From Hadesarchaea archaeon DG-33 (lineage in GTDB: Archaea; Hadarchaeota; Hadarchaeia; Hadarchaeales; Hadarchaeaceae), in contig LQHI01000043.1 in the NCBI GenBank assembly GCA_001515185.1, positions 1-8,225 on the forward strand: DNA of 8,225 nt. The letters are read 5' to 3'. The notes under the pieces are model-generated. The model was given only the letters and a program-made list of their open reading frames with translations, was not told where the DNA came from and searched no databases. The translations under genes and the position numbers were made by a program. Every line of letters starts with the position of its first letter. The stretch's first letter is position 1. Below, in pieces: positions 1-3,718 of the stretch.

Positions 1-9
1 CTTCAGACA

Positions 10-38
10 ATAAAACAAAAATGGGACGGTTCTATTTT
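10..38 (+). repeat. Copy of a REP/MITE-like end motif
   Basis: The 14-base string GACGGTTCTATTTT at 25-38 recurs exactly at 5702-5715, and inverted with one mismatch at 5840-5853. The shared match extends upstream through an ATAAAAC (10-16 here, 5693-5699 there). Such tags usually mark small non-autonomous elements spread by a trans-acting transposase, but that origin is inference: no transposase is in the window. Here only one end is visible because the window starts next to it, so it may be a solo end or the edge of an element lying to the left. Confidence 0.5.
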
Positions 39-75
39 CTCATCCAGCGGACAGCAAAAAGTAGGGCAACGGGGC

Positions 76-94
76 CAGCCCTTGACATTGGACA
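76..94 (+). repeat. 19-bp direct repeat, copy 1, just before attC1
   Basis: CAGCCCTTGACATTGGACA occurs here and again, identical, at 919-937. Both copies lie a few bases upstream of the 5' core box of an attC site (13 bases here, 5 bases in the second copy). The two copies bracket the MazF-type toxin-antitoxin pair. The repeat contains TTGACA, but no -10 element follows at normal spacing. Confidence 0.75.
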
Positions 95-107
95 AATCGA
101 GTATTTG

Positions 108-166
108 GCCTAACTACTCAATCTAGCGGACGCGGTAAAACCGCGCCGCTGATCTCCCCGTTATCT
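108..166 (+). other. attC1 recombination site
   Basis: The 5' core box GCCTAAC is at 108-114 and the 3' core box GTTATCT at 160-166. Between them AGCGG (125-129), an unpaired A (130) and CGCGGT (131-136) pair with ACCGCG (140-145) and CCGCT (146-150), closing on a three-base loop. The single extrahelical base in the 5' arm is the hallmark of attC sites, because the folded bottom strand is the integrase substrate. The 59-bp length equals the classic short attC. It ends a cassette whose gene lies left of the window and opens the RHH-MazF cassette. Confidence 0.88.
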
Positions 167-207
167 TCCCCGAAGAGACCAACCTAAAAAAATCCCTCCG
201 TGGGCCA

Positions 208-236
208 TTGACATAGCAATAAATGTGTACTAATAT
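208..236 (+). promoter_or_regulatory. Sigma70 promoter of the RHH-MazF cassette
   Basis: A perfect -35 TTGACA (208-213) is separated by 17 bases from TAATAT (231-236), a near-consensus -10. Transcription would start near 243, giving a leader of roughly 28 bases. The 8-base palindrome ATAGCTAT (241-248) overlaps the expected start point and is a candidate operator for the ribbon-helix-helix antitoxin; that role is inference from the usual autoregulation of such pairs. The promoter is inside the cassette, so the pair is expressed wherever the cassette lands. Confidence 0.8.
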
Positions 237-270
237 AGTCATAGCTATCCACATGGCTGGGAGGGTTTCT

Positions 271-504
271 ATGCGTACAGTTCAAATGACCCTAGATAAT
301 GAACTTGTCGACAGGGTCGATAATATTGTCAAGGAACTGAAAACCACCCGATCTGCTTTCACGCGTCAGGCCTTACAAGAAGCTATCGAGCGCTTTAATG
401 TCAGGCGCCTGGAAGAAAAACATCGGAGGGGATACGAATTACACCCTGTGACCCGAAAGGAGTTCAGCGTATGGGAAAGCGAGCAGGAATGGGGGGATGA
501 ATGA
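271..504 (+). CDS. Ribbon-helix-helix (CopG/MazE-like) antitoxin
   Basis: A 77-residue protein with an N-terminal strand (TVQMTLD, residues 3-9) followed by two helices, including TTRSAFTRQALQEAI. This is the ribbon-helix-helix DNA-binding fold of dimeric antitoxins. The acidic C-terminal tail (ending EQEWGDE) is the kind of flexible segment that wraps around and blocks a MazF partner. The start at 271 is preferred over an in-frame ATG at 223. The earlier ATG lies between the -35 and -10 of the promoter, so it would not be transcribed, while GGGAGGG at 259-265 is a good ribosome site for 271. It overlaps the toxin gene by four bases (ATGA), which implies translational coupling. Likely role: neutralise the downstream RNase and repress the shared promoter. 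The family call is firm; the partnership is inferred from position. Confidence 0.88.
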   Translation: MRTVQMTLDNELVDRVDNIVKELKTTRSAFTRQALQEAIERFNVRRLEEKHRRGYELHPVTRKEFSVWESEQEWGDE

Positions 505-812
505 AGCGGGGAGAAATCAGGTGGTATAAATTTAAGGCTCCAGACAAAAGGCGTCCGGTTCTGATTCTGACGCGCGATTCTATCCTCGAATATCTCGGAG
601 AAGTCACTGTCGCACCAATTACTTCAACAGTGAGGGACATACCTAGCGAGGTATCCTTGTCAAGAGATGATGGTATGCCCAGAGATTGTGCCATCAATTT
701 TGACCACATTCAAACGGTATCAAAAGGTAAAATAGGATCTCTAATCGCCACCCTATCACTTGAGAAATTGAAACAGGTACGGGAAGCGATAATATTTGCC
801 CTCAATTTGTGA
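501..812 (+). CDS. mazF: MazF/PemK-family mRNA interferase toxin
   Basis: A 103-residue protein of normal MazF length. It has the family's N-terminal block RGEIRWYKF (residues 3-11), the RRPVLIL strand (17-23; R18 aligns with the catalytic Arg29 of E. coli MazF), and PITSTVRDIPSEV (39-51), which aligns with the loop holding the catalytic Thr. INFDHIQTV (65-73) matches the next conserved strand. Such proteins cleave single-stranded mRNA at short sequence motifs and stop growth when the antitoxin is lost. The ATG overlaps the antitoxin stop. All expected regions are present, so the toxin looks intact. As an integron cassette it probably acts as an addiction module that discourages loss of the array. 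The cleavage motif cannot be read from sequence. Confidence 0.92.
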   Translation: MKRGEIRWYKFKAPDKRRPVLILTRDSILEYLGEVTVAPITSTVRDIPSEVSLSRDDGMPRDCAINFDHIQTVSKGKIGSLIATLSLEKLKQVREAIIFALNL

Positions 813-835
813 AAGAATATCGAAAGGACCTGGGA

Positions 836-893
836 AGATAACCCGTAAGGATTGATTCGACCTAATAAGGTCGATATCAATCCATTGTTCAAG
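836..893 (+). other. Strong hairpin, possible degenerate attC or terminator
   Basis: GGATTGAT (849-856) and TCGACC (857-862) pair with GGTCGA (869-874) and ATCAATCC (876-883). This makes a 14-bp stem with a six-base loop TAATAA and one bulged T at 875. It starts 36 bases after the MazF stop. AGATAAC (836-842) and GTTCAAG (887-893) flank it and resemble the core boxes of attC6 (AGATAAC and GTTCCAG), suggesting an attC. Against that, the bulge is in the 3' arm while the good sites here have it in the 5' arm, and the 3' spacer is short. No T-run follows, so it is not a textbook terminator either. Confidence 0.4.
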
Positions 894-918
894 AGGCCCG
901 GAGCGGAAGAAGAGGGTT

Positions 919-937
919 CAGCCCTTGACATTGGACA
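919..937 (+). repeat. 19-bp direct repeat, copy 2, just before attC3
   Basis: Identical to the copy at 76-94 and ending five bases before the 5' core box at 943. Sequence on either side of the two copies is otherwise mostly different. The pair may reflect duplication of a cassette tail on both sides of the toxin-antitoxin genes, or a conserved segment carried by related attC sites. Confidence 0.75.
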
Positions 938-942
938 TTTCC

Positions 943-1015
943 GTCTAACCACCGGATGAAGGTTGACGGGCGAACCGCTTCGCCGATCGCCCCCAGCTTA
1001 TCCGGATCGTTATGC
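943..1015 (+). other. attC3 recombination site
   Basis: The 5' core box GTCTAAC is at 943-949, matching the RYYYAAC consensus, and the 3' core box GTTATGC at 1009-1015. CCGGAT (952-957) pairs with ATCCGG (1000-1005), and GGGCGA (968-973) with TCGCCC (987-992). An alternative inner hairpin GGCGAA/TTCGCC (969-974 and 979-984) is also possible. Unpaired bases between the outer and inner stems are consistent with extrahelical positions. It closes the cassette holding the MazF pair and opens the ACT-protein cassette. Confidence 0.78.
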
Positions 1016-1074
1016 GGCATTTGAGGATCAAACAGGATGAAAGCTCTATCGCATTCCAGCCAAGGAGGTAGATC

Positions 1075-1443
1075 ATGGCTAAGGACTTGACCGTAGTGTT
1101 GGAAGATCGACCTGGTACGCTGGCAGATTTAGGTGAGGCGTTGGGCACGGCTGGCATCAACATCGACGGAATGTGCGGATTTCCCTGCGAGGGGAAAGGA
1201 GTAATTCACATTCTGGTGGAAGATGCCGCCGGAGCACGGCGTGCGATCGAAGCTATTGGTCTTGAGGTCAGCTCCGAAAGGGAGGTCCTTCTCTTCGAAG
1301 CCGAAGATAGACCAGGGATGCTCGGAGAAGCTGCACGGAAAATCGCCAACTCCGGAGTGAATGTTGATCTGATCTACAAGGCGACGCAGACCAAGCTAGT
1401 TATTGGGGCTGATGATCTAGAGAAAGCTCAAGCTGCGCTCTAA
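1075..1443 (+). CDS. Stand-alone tandem ACT-domain protein
   Basis: A 122-residue protein made of two ACT modules and nothing else. Module 1 spans about residues 4-65 with the DRPGTL turn at 11-16. Module 2 spans about 70-122 with DRPGML at 78-83. ACT domains (beta-alpha-beta-beta-alpha-beta) bind amino acids or other small ligands between subunits and usually control an attached enzyme; with no enzyme domain here, this one would act as a ligand-binding regulator in trans. The second module appears short: its last helix (DDLEKAQAAL) runs to the very end. The start is fixed by a perfect AAGGAGGT at 1062-1069, five bases upstream. The cassette runs from about 1010 to 1662 and has no obvious promoter. 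Ligand and partner are unknown. Confidence 0.85.
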   Translation: MAKDLTVVLEDRPGTLADLGEALGTAGINIDGMCGFPCEGKGVIHILVEDAAGARRAIEAIGLEVSSEREVLLFEAEDRPGMLGEAARKIANSGVNVDLIYKATQTKLVIGADDLEKAQAAL

Positions 1444-1460
1444 TACGCGGATCCGTGACT

Positions 1461-1505
1461 AGCCGCCAGCATCTTTACCTAGTCCTGCTTGATGCGGATT
1501 CGGCT
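1461..1505 (+). other. Imperfect hairpin in the ACT cassette 3' untranslated part
   Basis: AGCCG (1461-1465) and GCATC (1469-1473) pair with GATGC (1491-1495) and CGGCT (1501-1505), with unequal internal loops. Small further stems follow, for example CTGG/CCAG at 1529-1532 and 1538-1541. No core boxes flank it, so it is not scored as an attC. It could slow transcription or protect the 3' end of the ACT message. The remaining bases between 1444 and 1578 show no gene. Confidence 0.35.
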
Positions 1506-1578
1506 GGACGAGCACATAATAGCTCTTTCTGGTTATTCCAGCTCTAGGCGAGGAAATCCATTCACAAGGTATTGGGCC

Positions 1579-1668
1579 GTATAACAACTCGCTGGAGCGG
1601 ACGCAGGCTCGGCGCGAATTCATGTTCCAAGCCCTGAACCTGCGCCGCTCAGGTCGCAGTCGTTATAC
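1579..1668 (+). other. attC4 recombination site
   Basis: The core boxes GTATAAC (1579-1585) and GTTATAC (1662-1668) are perfect inverted complements. GAGCGG (1595-1600), an extrahelical A (1601) and CGCAGG (1602-1607) pair with CCTGCG (1639-1644) and CCGCTC (1645-1650), leaving a 31-base apical region. This is the clearest attC in the window: 12 paired bases plus the diagnostic unpaired A at the same place as in attC1. It separates the ACT cassette from the racemase cassette. Confidence 0.92.
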
Positions 1669-1689
1669 TACGAATAAGTAAGGTGCAAT

Positions 1690-2379
1690 ATGAAAACGAT
1701 AGGTCTTTTAGGTGGTATGAGCTGGGAAAGCACGGTTGGATACTATCGAGCAATAAATGAAGGAGTAAAAAAATCTCTCGGAGGGTTGCACTCAGCAAAG
1801 ATAGTACTTCACAGCGTGGACTTTGAGCCCATTGAGGAATTACAACATAAGGGCGATTGGGAAGGTACTGCCAAAATTCTCTCAGAAGCCGCCCTTAGCG
1901 TCCAAGCCGCTGGTGCTGATTTTTTGCTTATTTGTACGAACACGATGCACAAAGTAGCACCCGATATAGAAAAGGCTATCCGGATTCCTATTCTGCATAT
2001 TGCCGATGCAACAGGGGAGGTGCTTGTTAATAAAGGCATTAAAACTGTTGGTTTATTGGGAACGGCATTTACCATGGAGCAAGATTTTTATAAAGGTCTC
2101 CTGATTCAGAAATATGATCTAGAGGTTCTTATTCCAGATGAGTCGGACAGAAAGATTATTCACGATGTGATCTACAAAGAGCTTTGCTTAGGTATAACCA
2201 CTGAAAGGTCTAAAAAGGCGTATCTCCGAATTATTGAGAGCTTGGCTAGCCAAGGCGCTGAAGCTGTGATTCTGGGGTGCACAGAAATTGGCTTATTGGT
2301 GAAGCAAAATGATACTGATGTAGAGTTGTACGATACCACAGCAATACATGCTGCAAAAGCAGTTGAATATGCAATATAA
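1690..2379 (+). CDS. Aspartate/glutamate racemase family protein
   Basis: A 229-residue protein matching the usual length of the Asp/Glu racemase superfamily (YgeA/RacX-like branch). The N-terminus has GLLGGMSWEST (residues 5-15). The two catalytic cysteines of the cofactor-independent racemases are both present: C82 in CTNTMH and C197 in GCTEI. GLLGT (121-125) is the second-half counterpart of the N-terminal glycine motif. The protein should be a cytosolic enzyme interconverting L- and D-forms of an amino acid; the substrate cannot be assigned, and broad-specificity members exist. AAGG at 1680-1683 serves the ATG, which lies only 22 bases after the attC4 box. The stop codon TAA lies inside the 5' core box of attC5. 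Base composition is A+T-richer than the hydrolase and deacylase genes downstream, fitting acquisition as a cassette. Confidence 0.9.
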   Translation: MKTIGLLGGMSWESTVGYYRAINEGVKKSLGGLHSAKIVLHSVDFEPIEELQHKGDWEGTAKILSEAALSVQAAGADFLLICTNTMHKVAPDIEKAIRIPILHIADATGEVLVNKGIKTVGLLGTAFTMEQDFYKGLLIQKYDLEVLIPDESDRKIIHDVIYKELCLGITTERSKKAYLRIIESLASQGAEAVILGCTEIGLLVKQNDTDVELYDTTAIHAAKAVEYAI

Positions 2380-2460
2380 CAATCGCGTAAACTCGCACTG
2401 CCAAAAGCTACCCCACTTCGCTATTCATCCTTTTGCAGCCGGTTACACGTAGCGTTATCT
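2374..2460 (+). other. attC5 recombination site
   Basis: The 5' box ATATAAC (2374-2380) includes the racemase stop codon, and the 3' box GTTATCT (2454-2460) is identical to that of attC1. CTGC (2398-2401), an extrahelical C (2402) and AAAAG (2403-2407) pair with CTTTT (2430-2434) and GCAG (2435-2438). An outer GTAA/TTAC pairing (2387-2390 and 2443-2446) extends the stem. Its sequence is unlike that of the other sites while the structure is kept, as expected of attC sites recruited independently. Confidence 0.8.
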
Positions 2461-2480
2461 TAGAATCATGGAGAATCAGA

Positions 2481-2846
2481 ATGGAGTTTAAGCCCATAAA
2501 CCTTCAAGAAAAACTCGCCAAATTCTCTGACCATTGGTCACCTAAGATCGTTGCCCAAATGAATGACTATCATTTTAAGCTCGTGAAATTTCAAGGCGAG
2601 TTCATCTGGCATATCCATGCTGATACCGATGAGGTTTTCATCACTCTTGATGGGGAAATGTCCATCGAATTCCGTGATGGAAAGGTCCAATTGAAACCTG
2701 GAGAATTGTTTGTTGTGCCTAAAGGAGTGGAACATAGGCCATACGCTGAAAAGGAATGCAAAATAATGCTTGTTGAACCTGCAGGTACTATCAATACCGG
2801 CGATGCAGGCGGTGATTTGACAGCAGAGGACAACGTTTGGATATGA
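2481..2846 (+). CDS. Small single-domain cupin protein
   Basis: A 121-residue cupin. Motif 1 is seen as G39, H44, H46, E51 and G58; motif 2 as G74, P80, G82 and H85. H44, H46, E51 and H85 are the expected metal ligands, so the site looks complete. The rest is a single beta-barrel with no second domain and no signal peptide. Proteins of this size include isomerases, dioxygenase-like enzymes and sugar- or metal-binding proteins, and the sequence does not decide between them. The start at 2481 is chosen because GGAG (2470-2473) sits seven bases before it. An in-frame ATG at 2433 lies inside the attC5 stem and would place the N-terminus within the recombination site. The cassette runs from about 2455 to 2907 and has no visible promoter. 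Confidence 0.87.
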   Translation: MEFKPINLQEKLAKFSDHWSPKIVAQMNDYHFKLVKFQGEFIWHIHADTDEVFITLDGEMSIEFRDGKVQLKPGELFVVPKGVEHRPYAEKECKIMLVEPAGTINTGDAGGDLTAEDNVWI

Positions 2847-2851
2847 ACTAC

Positions 2852-2913
2852 AGATAACCTCTCGATGGAGCGGGACGCGGCTTACCGCCGCGCCCCTCAG
2901 CTCAGCGTTCCAG
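2852..2913 (+). other. attC6 recombination site
   Basis: The 5' box is AGATAAC (2852-2858) and the 3' box GTTCCAG (2907-2913), the latter departing from consensus after GTT. GAG (2868-2870), an unpaired C, GGG (2872-2874), an extrahelical A (2875) and CGCGGC (2876-2881) pair with GCCGCG (2887-2892), CCC and CTC (2893-2898). The arm is GAGCGGGACGCGG, one G longer than the GAGCGGACGC pattern of attC4. It begins six bases after the cupin stop codon. Confidence 0.82.
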
Positions 2914-2933
2914 GAACTTAGATTCATTTTCCC

Positions 2934-2962
2934 TTGCCAAGAGCTCCCCACTGCAGTATTCT
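2934..2962 (+). promoter_or_regulatory. Probable promoter of the AbrB-PIN cassette
   Basis: TTGCCA (2934-2939), 17 bases, then TATTCT (2957-2962) gives a plausible sigma70 promoter. It lies between the attC6 junction and the antitoxin start, with a leader of about 25 bases. Like the MazF cassette, this toxin-antitoxin cassette therefore seems to carry its own promoter. A transition-state-regulator-fold antitoxin could bind here for autoregulation, but no clear operator palindrome was found. Confidence 0.5.
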
Positions 2963-2993
2963 TACTGGTAAGACCAATTCTCAGGAGTGAAAA

Positions 2994-3257
2994 ATGGCAG
3001 GATTAGCAACAACAAAGATGTCCTCCAAAGGGCAAGTGGTTATCCCGGAAGAGATTCGTAAGCGACTTGGTTTGAAGGCAGGTTCGCAATTCGTAGTTGT
3101 GGGTGAAAAGGATACTGTGATTCTTAAGGCAATTTCACCTCCTTCTATCGAGGAATTCGATGACCTTATCGCTGAAGCTCGGCGACAAGGCAGGCTTGGT
3201 GGTATGAAGCGATCTGACATCACCGCCGCAATAGCGAAGGCGCGAGGACGCAGGTGA
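2994..3257 (+). CDS. AbrB/MazE-fold antitoxin (swapped-hairpin)
   Basis: An 87-residue protein with the AbrB-type DNA-binding domain at residues about 6-47: TTKMSSKGQVVIPEEIRKRL followed by GLKAG. This is the swapped-hairpin fold of VapB-like antitoxins. The C-terminal part, including GMKRSDITAAIAKARG (70-85), matches the tail typical of antitoxins paired with COG1569-type PIN toxins and would contact the toxin. AGGAG at 2983-2987 supports the start. The gene overlaps the PIN gene by four bases (GTGA), indicating translational coupling. Role: bind and inhibit the PIN RNase and probably repress its own promoter. Confidence 0.9.
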   Translation: MAGLATTKMSSKGQVVIPEEIRKRLGLKAGSQFVVVGEKDTVILKAISPPSIEEFDDLIAEARRQGRLGGMKRSDITAAIAKARGRR

Positions 3258-3673
3258 GAGTAGTGCTTGACACCAACGTGTTTGTCTCCGCCGTTTTCTT
3301 CAGCGGACCTCCCCACCAGATTCTCAAGGCCTGGCGTGATGGCAAGATTCAATTAGTAGTATCCCCTGAAATACTTGAGGAATACCAGCGAGTCGGAGAA
3401 ATCATCGCGAAGCAATTCCCCAAAGTTGATTTAAGTCCAATCATTGATCTCCTAGCTGTCGAAGCAAAGCTTGTCTTACCCCCTAGTCTGCCAGAACCGG
3501 TATGTGCCGACCCTGATGACGATAAGTTTCTCGCCTGCGCTCTGGCCAGTAAAACCAAGTTCGTTATTAGTGGTGATAATCACCTACTGAACGTGTCTGG
3601 CTATCGAGGCATCAAGATTGTAAGACCTCGGAAATTCGTTGATGAGTATCTAGGAAAGGGAACGGAAAGCTAA
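3254..3673 (+). CDS. PIN-domain ribonuclease toxin (COG1569-like)
   Basis: A 139-residue PIN-domain protein with a GTG start that overlaps the antitoxin stop. The acidic metal-binding residues are visible: D6 in VLDTNV, an E42-E43 pair in SPEILEEY, the D86-x-D88-D89-D90 cluster before KFLACAL, and D108 in SGDNHLL. PIN toxins cut RNA with Mg2+ or Mn2+, often tRNA or rRNA. Together with the upstream AbrB-type gene this is a VapBC-like type II module. All acidic positions are kept, so it is probably active. It is the last cassette gene: its stop codon lies within the remnant attC at 3667. Confidence 0.92.
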   Translation: MRVVLDTNVFVSAVFFSGPPHQILKAWRDGKIQLVVSPEILEEYQRVGEIIAKQFPKVDLSPIIDLLAVEAKLVLPPSLPEPVCADPDDDKFLACALASKTKFVISGDNHLLNVSGYRGIKIVRPRKFVDEYLGKGTES

Positions 3674-3690
3674 CCACTCATTGGGCGGCA
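3667..3690 (+). other. Truncated or decayed attC at the array end
   Basis: AGCTAAC (3667-3673), overlapping the PIN stop codon, is followed by CACTCATTGGGCGG. This aligns with the left half of attC4 (GTATAAC then AACTCGCTGGAGCGG) with one gap and a few changes. No pairing right arm and no GTT box follow; within 30 bases the ribosome site of the next gene begins. It looks like the left half of an attC whose right half was lost, marking the boundary between cassette array and ordinary genome. Confidence 0.5.
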
Positions 3691-3718
3691 TCACTAGGAG
3701 CTAAAGAGGAGAGAAGAA

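Larger units (their letters stand above)
108..3690 (+). mobile_element. Integron gene-cassette array, no integrase in window
   Basis: Small + strand genes alternate with attC sites oriented so that the GTT core box is at the 3' end of each site, which is the normal layout of cassettes in an integron. The cassette junctions (after the G of GTT) are at about 160/161, 1009/1010, 1662/1663, 2454/2455 and 2907/2908. Cargo order is RHH-MazF, ACT protein, racemase-family protein, cupin and AbrB-PIN. Spacing from a junction to the next start codon is often about 20-30 bases, as in compact cassettes. No tyrosine recombinase gene and no attI site were found. The array may be the distal part of a larger integron reaching beyond the left edge, or a solitary attC cluster. 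Confidence 0.87.

Noticed and set aside
83..111. TTGACA within the 19-bp repeats read as a promoter
   Set aside because: No acceptable -10 element follows either copy at 16-18 bases.
223..270. Upstream ATG extending the RHH antitoxin
   Set aside because: It lies between the -35 and -10 elements of the promoter, and a better ribosome site serves the ATG at 271.
2433..2480. Upstream ATG extending the cupin
   Set aside because: It lies inside the attC5 stem and lacks a ribosome site; 2481 has GGAG at correct spacing.
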